64,000 nt of DNA, taken from NCBI GenBank assembly GCA_018228665.1, contig CP073692.1:3050046-3114045 (forward strand). The letters run 5' to 3'. Position 1 is the stretch's first letter, and the number at the start of each line of letters is the position of its first letter. This stretch comes from Faecalicatena sp. Marseille-Q4148 (lineage in GTDB: Bacteria > Bacillota > Clostridia > Lachnospirales > Lachnospiraceae). This document shows positions 43,826-51,904 of the stretch, in pieces. Under the pieces are notes generated by a model, which was given only the letters and a program-made list of their open reading frames with translations, did no database searches and was not told the DNA's origin. The position numbers and the translations under genes were made by a program.

Positions 43826-45715
43826 ATGGAATTAAAAGAACGGTTATCAGAAATTCTGCGGTTAAATCTTGCGAAAGATTATACTGCAGTTTCTTATGCA
43901 ATTATGGTAGATGGAAAGATCTGGGCAGCAGATGCGATCGGAAATGACGGAACAGAGGAAAAGAAGCCTGTTACGACAGAGCATACGTTTAATGTTTGTT
44001 CTATTTCAAAAATGTTTTGTACAACAGCGGTTATGAAACTGGTAGAACAGGGAAAGGTGGATTTAGACACACCGGTATGCGAGTATCTTCCGAAATTTAC
44101 AATGTTAGATGAGCGCTATAAGAAAATTACAGTGCGTCACTGTCTGAATCATGCAAGCGGACTTCCGGGAACACAGTGGAAACATTTTTCTGCAACGCAT
44201 GTAGGGGCGGCAGACAACGAGGAATATTATCAGGAGGTATATGATTATCTTGCTAAATGTCATCTAAAAGCAGATCCGGGATATTATTCTGTATATTGCA
44301 ATGACGGATTTACTTTGGCAGAAATGGTCGTGGCAGAAGTAGCAGGTATGCCATTTGGTGAATTCTGTAAGCAGTATATTACAGAACCAATCGGAGCTCA
44401 TTCCACGAGACCGTCCACAACACATAACAGTGATTATCCTCTTGTAAAAGAATCCGGAAAACCGGAAGAATATTTCTATTTGCAGGGATGTGGCGGATTC
44501 ACGACAAATATGATTGATCTTTGCAAGTTTGGTAATCTTTTCTTGACAGAAAATGATATCATCAGTGAAGAAAGCAAGGCAGAGATGAGAAAACATCAAG
44601 GTGTAACCTTCCTTCCAGATGATACAGCAAGTATCGGTTATGGGCTTGGATGGGATAATGTGGCAGTGAATGAACCGGAGTTTGATCTTGGAGAGCATGT
44701 TCAGAAAAAAGGCGGAAACAGTTTTCAGTTTACGAGCGGACTTTATATTGTGCCGAAATATCAGGCGGTATTGGCAATCAGTGAGACACATGACTGCAAA
44801 CTGGATGTGAATGATGCTATCTTTAAAATGTTTGCAACAGCTATGCTGGAAGAAAAAGGAATCAATATTTTCCGTAAATATACTCCGGTTCCAAAGGAAT
44901 TGACGGAGAAATTTGACGGTACATATTTGATGCCGGGCGGTATTTATCATACGCATTTTTTTGGAACACATCTGACGATAACAAATGATGATACAAAAGG
45001 AAATCACATTGCAGCGTATAAAGATCTGAAATTTGACGGCAGCAGCTTTGTTGGTGAGAATGGCGAGAAGTATTTCTTCAGAGAATATGGTGAGGATCAA
45101 TATTTCTTCTCTACTTATCATGGAAGAGTATCACCGACTGCAATGCGGGCGAGAGATCATAAAGAGCTTTCTGAAACATGGAAACAGCGGATTGGGAAAA
45201 AATATATTGCGATCAGTCTGTCAGAACAGGATATGGTCAGCCATGAAATGATGAATGGATTTACCATTTCAAAACTTCCGAATGTGGAAGGCGTACTTGT
45301 TTTTTCTTTCAGTTCGATACCGGACGGGGATATTTATACAGATTTCGAAGCTTCTGTTGTGCCAATGGATGAAATGACTGCAACGGGATTTCTGCAGACA
45401 CCATCGAATGGAAGCCGGGATCTTTTAGATCCATATTTTGAGATGAAAGAGAATGTGGAATTCTGTCATGTGGCTAGCTACTATTATATAGATGAAGTAG
45501 CTGTGCCGGAATACCATGGAGAAAATTTTGATTCAGAGCTGTACGGAGGAGAGCACAACAGTGTGTATCGTCTGACAGAAGAATTGAAATCCCTCCCGGA
45601 TGTTCCGCAGGGAAGACGTTTGATCGTCCTGAATAAAGAGATGAGCGCGGTTTATGACAGCCAGACAAGCAAAGAATTTAAAGAAGTAAAAGAGGGATAT
45701 ATCAACTTTATTTAG
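43826..45715 (+). CDS. Serine hydrolase, beta-lactamase class C family
   Basis: Penicillin-binding-like serine hydrolase of 629 residues. The SxxK motif is SISK in FNVCSISKMFCT near residue 55, and the YxN motif is YCN in SVYCNDGF near residue 155. The catalytic domain ends near 350, and about 280 C-terminal residues form a lipocalin-like or unknown region (FDGTYLMPGGIYHTHFFG). No signal peptide is evident, so it may be a cytosolic esterase or peptidase. ATG 43826 follows AAAAGGAGACGGGG. An SRPBCC gene and a TipAS regulator follow. Confidence 0.85.
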   Translation: MELKERLSEILRLNLAKDYTAVSYAIMVDGKIWAADAIGNDGTEEKKPVTTEHTFNVCSISKMFCTTAVMKLVEQGKVDLDTPVCEYLPKFTMLDERYKKITVRHCLNHASGLPGTQWKHFSATHVGAADNEEYYQEVYDYLAKCHLKADPGYYSVYCNDGFTLAEMVVAEVAGMPFGEFCKQYITEPIGAHSTRPSTTHNSDYPLVKESGKPEEYFYLQGCGGFTTNMIDLCKFGNLFLTENDIISEESKAEMRKHQGVTFLPDDTASIGYGLGWDNVAVNEPEFDLGEHVQKKGGNSFQFTSGLYIVPKYQAVLAISETHDCKLDVNDAIFKMFATAMLEEKGINIFRKYTPVPKELTEKFDGTYLMPGGIYHTHFFGTHLTITNDDTKGNHIAAYKDLKFDGSSFVGENGEKYFFREYGEDQYFFSTYHGRVSPTAMRARDHKELSETWKQRIGKKYIAISLSEQDMVSHEMMNGFTISKLPNVEGVLVFSFSSIPDGDIYTDFEASVVPMDEMTATGFLQTPSNGSRDLLDPYFEMKENVEFCHVASYYYIDEVAVPEYHGENFDSELYGGEHNSVYRLTEELKSLPDVPQGRRLIVLNKEMSAVYDSQTSKEFKEVKEGYINFI

Positions 45716-45739
45716 CGGTAACACAGGGAGGAAGAGGGG

Positions 45740-46189
45740 ATGGCAATTTCTAAGACCCGGGCAGAGTTTGCATGTGATATTGAGACGGTATGGGATACCG
45801 TAACATCATTGACGGATTATACATGGCGAAGCGATGTGAAAAAGATCAGAGAGCTTCGAACGAAAGGGCATTTTATCGAATACAGGAAAAATGGAATTGC
45901 GACCAAATTTTCCACTACGAAATTTGAGCCGCTGAGCCTGTACGAATTGGATATGGAGAACAAAAACCTTACAGGACACTGGAAGGGAGTGTTTTCTTAC
46001 CAGAATGGGATTACAGTGCTGGAATTGATTGAGCGTGTAAAAGCAAGAAATATTTTCATGCGCCCGTTTATGAAGCTTTATTTGAAAAATAAACAGAAGA
46101 AATATATTGCTTATTTGCGAAAAGAACTGGAAGCATTGAAGGAAGAGGAGAAAGGTACAGTTCAAATGACCTATTTTCCGGAAAAATAA
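45740..46189 (+). CDS. SRPBCC family protein
   Basis: Protein of 149 residues with the START/polyketide cyclase-like pattern: an opening strand (SKTRAEFACDIETVWDTVTSLTDYTWRSDVKKI), a central sheet and a C-terminal amphipathic helix (FMKLYLKNKQKKYIAYLRKELE). Such proteins bind hydrophobic ligands. A strong GGAGGAAGAGGGG site precedes the ATG, 24 bp after the hydrolase stop, so the two are probably co-transcribed. No specific ligand can be named. Confidence 0.75.
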   Translation: MAISKTRAEFACDIETVWDTVTSLTDYTWRSDVKKIRELRTKGHFIEYRKNGIATKFSTTKFEPLSLYELDMENKNLTGHWKGVFSYQNGITVLELIERVKARNIFMRPFMKLYLKNKQKKYIAYLRKELEALKEEEKGTVQMTYFPEK

Positions 46190-46192
46190 TGC

Positions 46193-46223
46193 TTGACTTT
46201 GACGCTGCGTCAACTGGTAAGCT
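46193..46223 (+). promoter_or_regulatory. MerR-type promoter with palindrome in 19-bp spacer
   Basis: TTGACT (46193-46198) and TAAGCT (46218-46223) are separated by 19 bp. The spacer carries the perfect palindrome TTGACGCTGCGTCAA (46199-46213). An over-long spacer with a central palindrome is the hallmark of MerR-family autoregulated promoters, and a MerR gene starts 27 bp downstream. Confidence 0.8.
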
Positions 46224-46249
46224 TAAATTGTCCGGAGGAGGGAAAGAAG

Positions 46250-47011
46250 ATGAAGTATAGCATCAGAGAGATTTCGAAGATTGCCGGTGTGAGTGCACGC
46301 ACACTGCGCTATTATGATCAGATCGATTTGTTAAAGCCAAGCGAGATCAGCGAAGCAGGTTATCGTTATTATGGTGAACGGGAAGTAGAGCTGCTTTGGC
46401 AGATATTATTCTATAAAGATCGAGGGATGGATTTAAAGCAGATTCGGAAGATTATTTATGAGAAAGACTTTGATATTATGCAGGCACTTCAGAAGCACCT
46501 TCGGGAACTGGAAGCGGAGAGAGATCATATATATGAGCTGATCCGTGCGGTAAAAGGAACAATTTCGGCGATGAAAGGAGAACAGCAGATGAGTCTTAAA
46601 GAGAAATTTGAAGTTTTTAAAAAACGCGTTGTAAATGAATATGAAGAACAATACGGTGAAGAAGCAAGAGAAAAATATGGTTGCGAAGAAGTAGATGCAT
46701 CCGTGAAAAAAATAATGAATATGACGGAAGCGGATTGGGAACGTTTTCAGAATTTGGGAGAAGAAGTGCGGACGCGTCTGGAAGAGGGCGTGAAAGCTAA
46801 GATTTCTCCGGAAAGTGACGAGGCAAGAAGAATTGTGATGCTTCACAAAGAATGGCTTGGACAGACATGGAAACAATATAGTGAAGAGGCTCATAAGGCG
46901 CTTGTCGAGATGTATCTTGCAGATGAACGATTTACAGCTTATTATGACCGTAAAGTAGAAGGTTGTGCAAAACTTTTGGAAGAATCTGTAAAATTTTGGA
47001 TTGGAAAATAG
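46250..47011 (+). CDS. MerR-family regulator with TipAS ligand-binding domain
   Basis: Regulator of 253 residues. The N-terminal MerR domain reads YSIREISKIAGVSARTLRYYDQIDLLKPSEI, followed by a coiled coil (about 80-115) and a C-terminal TipAS domain (about 130-253; DEARRIVMLHKEWLGQTW... YLADERFTAYYD). TipAS domains bind thiopeptide or other hydrophobic drugs, as in TipAL and Mta. It starts at ATG 46250 behind GGAGGAGGGAAAG, and its own promoter overlaps the end of the SRPBCC gene. It may control the neighbouring hydrolase and SRPBCC genes. Confidence 0.9.
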   Translation: MKYSIREISKIAGVSARTLRYYDQIDLLKPSEISEAGYRYYGEREVELLWQILFYKDRGMDLKQIRKIIYEKDFDIMQALQKHLRELEAERDHIYELIRAVKGTISAMKGEQQMSLKEKFEVFKKRVVNEYEEQYGEEAREKYGCEEVDASVKKIMNMTEADWERFQNLGEEVRTRLEEGVKAKISPESDEARRIVMLHKEWLGQTWKQYSEEAHKALVEMYLADERFTAYYDRKVEGCAKLLEESVKFWIGK

Positions 47012-47093
47012 ACTTAGACTTGCATAGTTTACAGTGCCAGTGGCATACTATAGAAAGTACCGCGGACAGAAAAGAAATGGAGGAATTTCAGAA

Positions 47094-47474
47094 ATGGCAG
47101 CAAAATTTTATAAATGCGAATCTTGTGGAAGTATTTTGCATACAATGGGATGTGCAAAGGATTTTCAGCAGTGCAGTAAAGTAGAATTGAAGGAATTACA
47201 GGCGGGCGCCGTAGATGCCGCACAGGAAAAACATGTTCCGGTCATCCATGTGGATGGCACACATGTTACTGTAATGGTCGGCGAAGTAGAGCATCCGATG
47301 ATAGAGGAACATTATATTGAGTGGATCGCAATTGAGACAGAGACAGGAATGCAGGTGAAAAATTTGCGTCCGGGCGGAAAACCACATGCAGAATTTATTC
47401 TGACAGAGCATGAAAAGCTGATCGCAGCTTATGAATATTGTAATCTTCATGGGCTTTGGAAGAAAGAAGTATAG
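47094..47474 (+). CDS. Desulfoferrodoxin family superoxide reductase with altered centre I
   Basis: Superoxide reductase of 126 residues that reduces superoxide to hydrogen peroxide. The catalytic iron ligands are present in EKHVPVIH, VEHPM, EEHYI and the Cys-His pair AYEYCNLHG. The N-terminal desulforedoxin-like centre normally has CxxC and adjacent CC. Here C8 and C11 are kept but the adjacent pair reads QQCSKV, with another Cys at 20. The structural iron may be bound differently or lost. ATG 47094 follows TGGAGG. It adjoins iron-uptake genes, which fits oxygen and iron stress. Confidence 0.9.
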   Translation: MAAKFYKCESCGSILHTMGCAKDFQQCSKVELKELQAGAVDAAQEKHVPVIHVDGTHVTVMVGEVEHPMIEEHYIEWIAIETETGMQVKNLRPGGKPHAEFILTEHEKLIAAYEYCNLHGLWKKEV

Positions 47475-47502
47475 CGGGACAATTAAAAACAGAAAAAGAA
47501 AA

Positions 47503-47542
47503 GACACACGGCACTTTTATCGAAGGCGCTGTGTGTCTTTTT
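47503..47542 (+). terminator. Terminator after desulfoferrodoxin
   Basis: AAAGACACACGGC pairs with GCTGTGTGTCTTT around a loop, ending in TTTT. Confidence 0.82.
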
Positions 47543-47746
47543 AATGAAAAATACATAAAGTAAAATGGACATTATATCTTCGATTTGGTAAAATTCACTT
47601 ATAGCATGAGAAAAGATTATAAGGAATCGAGAAAGCTTTGGATTACCGTAATGGCTATATTGCCGTTCTAGTGATCCAAAGTTTTTTTGTTTATTCCAAG
47701 ACGGATAATGCAAAAAAATAAATTGATTATTGACAACTAACTACAA

Positions 47747-47760
47747 TTAGTATATACTAA
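47747..47760 (+). promoter_or_regulatory. feo operator over the -10 of the feo promoter
   Basis: The palindrome TTAGTATATACTAA lies across the -10 TATACT (47753-47758) of a promoter whose -35 TTGACA is at 47730-47735, with a 17-bp spacer. Its outer TTAGT/ACTAA arms recur before feoB at 48281-48294. The pattern suits an iron-responsive DtxR-type or similar repressor. The 328-bp gap 47475-47802 otherwise holds two hairpins (47503 and about 47625-47690) and no gene. Confidence 0.7.
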
Positions 47761-47802
47761 CTAAAGAAATAAAGAAAAGATTATAAAGAAAGAAGATGAA
47801 AT

Positions 47803-48024
47803 ATGATGCCTTTATCAATGGTAAAACCGGGCGAAGCAAATGTGATCCGCAGGATTGGCGGGAAGGAAGAGACAAAACGGTTTCTCGAAAATCTTGGATT
47901 TGTGATTGGCGGAAATGTGGAAGTGATATCGGAAACAAGCGGGAACCTAATTGTCAATGTGAAACAGTCAAGAGTGGCAATCGGTAAGGATATGGCGAAC
48001 AAAATTATGGTTGAGATGAGATAA
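47803..48024 (+). CDS. feoA: FeoA family protein 1
   Basis: SH3-like FeoA protein of 73 residues (MPLSMVKPGEANVIRRIGGKEETKRFLENLGFVIGG pattern, then VNVKQSRVAIGKDMANKIMV). FeoA proteins assist the ferrous iron transporter FeoB. It lies directly downstream of the feo promoter and operator. A second FeoA gene follows 14 bp later. Two adjacent ATGs at 47803 and 47806 are both possible. Confidence 0.9.
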   Translation: MMPLSMVKPGEANVIRRIGGKEETKRFLENLGFVIGGNVEVISETSGNLIVNVKQSRVAIGKDMANKIMVEMR

Positions 48025-48038
48025 GGAGGATATCTGTT

Positions 48039-48260
48039 ATGAAAACATTGCGGGAGATACCTTGCGGCAAAAATGCGAAGGTTCTGAAACTAACCGGAGA
48101 GGGACCGACGAGAAGACGGATCATGGACATGGGAATCACAAAAGGTGTGGACATTTTTGTGAGAAAAGTAGCTCCGCTTGGAGATCCGGTGGAAGTTACC
48201 GTGCGTGGCTATGAGCTGTCGATTAGAAAAATAGACGCAGAGATGATCATAGTAGAATAG
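48039..48260 (+). CDS. feoA: FeoA family protein 2
   Basis: Second FeoA paralogue of 73 residues (LREIPCGKNAKVLKLTGEGPTRRRIMDMGITKGVDI; ELSIRKIDAEMIIVE), differing clearly from the first copy, so it is not a recent duplication. AAGGAGG precedes the ATG. Paired FeoA genes before feoB are common in Clostridia. Confidence 0.9.
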   Translation: MKTLREIPCGKNAKVLKLTGEGPTRRRIMDMGITKGVDIFVRKVAPLGDPVEVTVRGYELSIRKIDAEMIIVE

Positions 48261-48279
48261 CATATTTTTTTAAATAAAG

Positions 48280-48295
48280 GTTAGTTAAAACTAAC
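48280..48295 (+). promoter_or_regulatory. Second feo-type inverted repeat, upstream of feoB
   Basis: GTTAGTTAAAACTAAC has 7-bp inverted arms and shares TTAGT-N4-ACTAA with the site at 47747. It lies about 65 bp before feoB and could give feoB separate control. Confidence 0.6.
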
Positions 48296-48358
48296 AAGGT
48301 GAAATGAAAATAACCAGGAAATATAAACAAGAAATAAGAAGGAAAGGAAGCGAGAGAA

Positions 48359-50557
48359 ATGGCTATAAAGATTGCGTTAGCGGGGAATCCGAATTCCGGG
48401 AAAACAACGTTATTTAATGCATTAACAGGTTCAAATCAGTTTGTCGGAAACTGGCCGGGAGTAACAGTTGAGAAAAAAGAGGGAAAATTAAAGGGGCATA
48501 AAGAGGTAGTGATTATGGATCTTCCGGGAATTTATTCCCTTTCACCCTATACATTGGAAGAGGTTGTGGCAAGAAATTATCTGATTTCAGAACGTCCGGA
48601 TGCTATTTTAAACATTGTAGATGGGACAAATATTGAACGGAATCTGTATTTATCCACTCAGCTAATGGAACTTGGAATTCCGGTTGTGATGGCGGTTAAT
48701 ATGATGGATCTTGTGGAAAAAAACGGAGATCAGATTGATACTGCAAAATTAGGAAAAGAACTTGGCTGTGAAGTCATAGAGATTTCTGCTTTAAAAGGAA
48801 CCGGAATACGCAAAGCGGCAGAAAAAGCAGTAGCTGCGGCAGGAAATCATTATAAAAAGCCGCCGGTACACAAGTTTTGTACAGAAGTAGAGCAAGTTTT
48901 AGACGCGATAGAAGGTAAGATCCGAGGAAGTGTTCCGGAGGAACAGGAGAGGTTCTTTGCGATTAAATTGCTGGAACAGGATGATAAGATTCAAACGCAA
49001 TTAGGATCTGCCTTACCGGATGTTTCGGAGGAAATAGATCAGATTGAAAAAAGGATGGAGGATGATACAGAAAGTATTATTACAAACGAACGTTATCTAT
49101 TCATCTCTTCTGTAATCGGATCATGCTGCCGGAAAAATCGTGATCAGAAGTTGACGACATCTGATAAGATTGATCAAATCGTTACGAACAGGTGGTTAGC
49201 ATTGCCGATTTTTGCTATTGTTATGACGCTTGTGTATTATATATCGGTATCTACCGTTGGAACGTGGGCAACGGATTGGGCGAATGACGGAGTGTTTGGA
49301 GAAGGATGGCATTTATTTGGAATCGATTCTATATTTATTCCTGGAATTCCGGCACTTGTTGCATCAGGGTTGACAGCAATTGGATGTGCCGGCTGGCTGC
49401 AAAGTCTGATTCTTGACGGAATTGTTGCAGGTGTCGGAGCTGTGCTTGGATTTGTTCCGCAGATGCTTGTACTGTTTGCTTTTCTTGGATTTCTGGAAGC
49501 GTGCGGCTATATGGCGCGAGTGGCATTTATTATGGACAGAATCTTCCGTAAATTCGGACTTTCCGGGAAATCATTTATTCCAATGCTGATCGGAAGTGGC
49601 TGCGGCGTACCCGGAATCATGGCTTCCAGAACAATTGAAAATGATTGCGACCGGAAAATGACGATTATGACAACGACATTCATTCCGTGCGGGGCAAAGC
49701 TGCCGATTATTGCATTGATTGCCGGTGCGCTGTTCGGCGGTGCATGGTGGGTTGCGCCGAGTGCATATTTTGTTGGAATTGCTGCAGTTGTTTGTTCTGG
49801 AATTATATTGAAAAAAACAAAAATGTTTGCAGGGGAACCGGCGCCGTTTGTTATGGAACTTCCGGCATACCATATGCCGACAGTGGGAAATGTGGCACGC
49901 AGCATGTGGGAACGAGGCTCTTCTTTTATTAAGAAAGCAGGAACGATCATTCTGCTATCAACGATTGCGCTCTGGTTCCTGATGAGTTTTGGCTGGATTG
50001 ATGGAAGCTTCCGTATGTTAGAAGCAGAACAGTTGAACCACAGTATTCTGGCAATGATTGGAAGCGTGATCGCGCCTCTTTTTGCGCCGCTTGGATGGGG
50101 AGACTGGAAGATGGCAGTTGCGGCTGTGACAGGACTGATTGCAAAAGAAAATGTTGTGGGAACATTTGGTGTTCTTTTTGGATTTGCAGAAGTAAATGCA
50201 GAGAATGGAATAGAAATCTGGGGACAGCTTGCAGGAAGTATGACAGCGGCAGCAGCATATTCTTTCCTTGTGTTTAATCTGCTTTGTGCACCGTGCTTTG
50301 CAGCAATGGGAGCAATTAAAAGAGAGATGAACAATGCAAAATGGTTCTGGTTTGCCATTGGATATCAGACATTGTTGGCTTATGCAGTATCTCTTTGTGT
50401 ATATCAGATCGGCACGTTTGCAGCAGGAGGAGCTTTCGGAGCAGGGATGATCGCAGCAACGATTCTGGTGATTGGATTTATCTATCTCTTAATAAGACCA
50501 TACCATGACAGCAGGCAATTGAGTATTGCAGTCAGCAGAACGGCAGGGGCAAAATAA
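48359..50557 (+). CDS. feoB: Ferrous iron transport protein FeoB
   Basis: Fe2+ transporter of 732 residues. The N-terminal G domain has GNPNSGKTTLFNALTG, DLPGIYSLSPYT, NMMD and SALKGTG. A guanine-dissociation-inhibitor-like helical domain follows to about 270. The membrane part has two Gate motifs (FVPQMLVLFAFLGFLEACGYMARVAF pattern and GSGCGVPGIMASRTI) with the conserved Cys. The C-terminus is hydrophobic. It is the main iron importer of the feoA-feoA-feoB set and is followed by a terminator. Confidence 0.96.
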   Translation: MAIKIALAGNPNSGKTTLFNALTGSNQFVGNWPGVTVEKKEGKLKGHKEVVIMDLPGIYSLSPYTLEEVVARNYLISERPDAILNIVDGTNIERNLYLSTQLMELGIPVVMAVNMMDLVEKNGDQIDTAKLGKELGCEVIEISALKGTGIRKAAEKAVAAAGNHYKKPPVHKFCTEVEQVLDAIEGKIRGSVPEEQERFFAIKLLEQDDKIQTQLGSALPDVSEEIDQIEKRMEDDTESIITNERYLFISSVIGSCCRKNRDQKLTTSDKIDQIVTNRWLALPIFAIVMTLVYYISVSTVGTWATDWANDGVFGEGWHLFGIDSIFIPGIPALVASGLTAIGCAGWLQSLILDGIVAGVGAVLGFVPQMLVLFAFLGFLEACGYMARVAFIMDRIFRKFGLSGKSFIPMLIGSGCGVPGIMASRTIENDCDRKMTIMTTTFIPCGAKLPIIALIAGALFGGAWWVAPSAYFVGIAAVVCSGIILKKTKMFAGEPAPFVMELPAYHMPTVGNVARSMWERGSSFIKKAGTIILLSTIALWFLMSFGWIDGSFRMLEAEQLNHSILAMIGSVIAPLFAPLGWGDWKMAVAAVTGLIAKENVVGTFGVLFGFAEVNAENGIEIWGQLAGSMTAAAAYSFLVFNLLCAPCFAAMGAIKREMNNAKWFWFAIGYQTLLAYAVSLCVYQIGTFAAGGAFGAGMIAATILVIGFIYLLIRPYHDSRQLSIAVSRTAGAK

Positions 50558-50578
50558 CTTTTATCTGATACAACATGT

Positions 50579-50627
50579 GAAAGCAAAGAAGGAATGATGG
50601 AATATCATTTCTTTTTTGCTTTTTTAG
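50579..50627 (+). terminator. Terminator after feoB
   Basis: AAAGCAAAGAAG with GAATGAT pairs with ATCATTTC and TTTTTTGCTTT, ending in a T-run. Confidence 0.75.
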
Positions 50628-50745
50628 AGTGAAGAAAATCTTATCTGGTTATTGTTGGAAAGGAAATTAGAAAGTGCTATAATAGGAACAACATTTTATG
50701 GAGAGAAAGGTCAGTATAGTTTTTGACAGGAAGGAGAGCGGAAAT

Positions 50746-51849
50746 ATGAAAATTGTAGTACCGGATTATGAACATAGTATTTTGAATTTGATGAATTCGA
50801 TTTTAAAGTATTATGGAGCGGAGTATCACTATAAACCCCTTTCCGAGGCAGAGGAGTTTTTGAAAGGTTCCTATCGCCATATCGTATTGATGGTTATGGA
50901 TGGTATGGGAAGCAGTATTTTGGAACAGCATTTGGAAAAAGACAGTTTTTTGCGGCAGCATATGAAAAATAGGATTACTTCTGTATTTCCACCGACAACG
51001 GTGGCTGCAACAACTACATTTGACAGCGGAATTGCTCCGGCAGAGCATAATTGGCTTGGATGGACGCTGTATTTTCCGGAGGTAGGAGATAATGTAGCAG
51101 TTTTTACGAATCGGAAAGAAGATGGGACAGTTGCGTCAGAAGAGTTTGTTTCAAGAAAATATCAGTCATACGAGAAAGTAGGAGATAAGATCAGAAAAGC
51201 CTCTCCGGCAAAAGCATATACCGTATCGCCTTTTGGAGATTATCCTATAGATACATTTGACGAATTGCTTCAGGGAGTGCGTGACTTATGCAGTAAAGAG
51301 GAACAAAATTATATCTATGCCTACTGGCCGGAGCCGGATCATACGATGCATGAGTGCGGCTGTGGTTCTGAGTCGGCGAAAGCCTGGGTGACTCTTATCA
51401 ACCGGGAGTTGGAGAAACTTTCAGAAGAGTTGAAAGACACATTAATTTTTGTGACAGCAGATCATGGACTTTTGGATACAAGGAATGAATCTCTGACAGA
51501 ATACCCTGCTATTATGGAGTGTCTTGAGCGGATGCCTTCTATTGAGCCTCGGTCGCTGGCGTGCTATGTAAAAGAAGGAATGGAGGAACAATTTGAAGCA
51601 GAATTCCGAAAGTGCTTTGGAGAAAAGTTTTATTTGTATACAAAAGAAGAAGTGATTAAAAGCAGATTATTCGGTCCGGATGTGATGCATGAACGATTTG
51701 CAGACACCATTGGAGATTATCTGGCAGTAGGGATTGATGATGTGACAATTTTTAATTCTTCGGAGGAAAAAGATTTCTTTATTGGAGTCCATGCAGGATT
51801 ATCAGAAGATGAAATGTATGTTCCGCTTATTGTCATTGACAGAAAATAA
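50746..51849 (+). CDS. Alkaline phosphatase superfamily hydrolase
   Basis: Nucleotide pyrophosphatase/phosphodiesterase-like enzyme of 367 residues. The metal site is visible in IVLMVMDGMGSSIL (Asp), the nucleophile Thr is in VFPPTTVAATTTF, and later ligands are in PDHTMHECG (Asp, His), VTADHGLLDT (Asp, His) and FIGVHAGL (His). There is no signal peptide. It could hydrolyse nucleotides or phosphodiesters, and the substrate is unknown. ATG 50746 follows AAGGAGAGCGG. A longer frame from 50698 also opens with ATG but has weaker support. Confidence 0.85.
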   Translation: MKIVVPDYEHSILNLMNSILKYYGAEYHYKPLSEAEEFLKGSYRHIVLMVMDGMGSSILEQHLEKDSFLRQHMKNRITSVFPPTTVAATTTFDSGIAPAEHNWLGWTLYFPEVGDNVAVFTNRKEDGTVASEEFVSRKYQSYEKVGDKIRKASPAKAYTVSPFGDYPIDTFDELLQGVRDLCSKEEQNYIYAYWPEPDHTMHECGCGSESAKAWVTLINRELEKLSEELKDTLIFVTADHGLLDTRNESLTEYPAIMECLERMPSIEPRSLACYVKEGMEEQFEAEFRKCFGEKFYLYTKEEVIKSRLFGPDVMHERFADTIGDYLAVGIDDVTIFNSSEEKDFFIGVHAGLSEDEMYVPLIVIDRK

Positions 51850-51851
51850 AT

Positions 51852-51897
51852 GAACCACAGCAGGGCAGTTTCTTGCCTGGCTGTGGTTCTCTTTTTA
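51852..51897. terminator. Bidirectional terminator
   Basis: GAACCACAGC with AGGGCA pairs with TGCCTG and GCTGTGGTTC, followed by TCTTTTT. It lies between the phosphatase and the minus-strand carB gene. Confidence 0.85.
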
Positions 51898-51904
51898 AAG
51901 CGAT

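Noticed and set aside
44264..45121. Long minus-strand frame of 285 codons inside the serine hydrolase gene
   Set aside because: It is antisense to a well-supported enzyme, rich in Cys, Phe, Ile and His as expected of a shadow frame, and has no ribosome site.
49507..50358. Minus-strand frame of 283 codons inside feoB
   Set aside because: Antisense shadow of FeoB; Pro/Ala/Ile-rich with no domain and no ribosome site.
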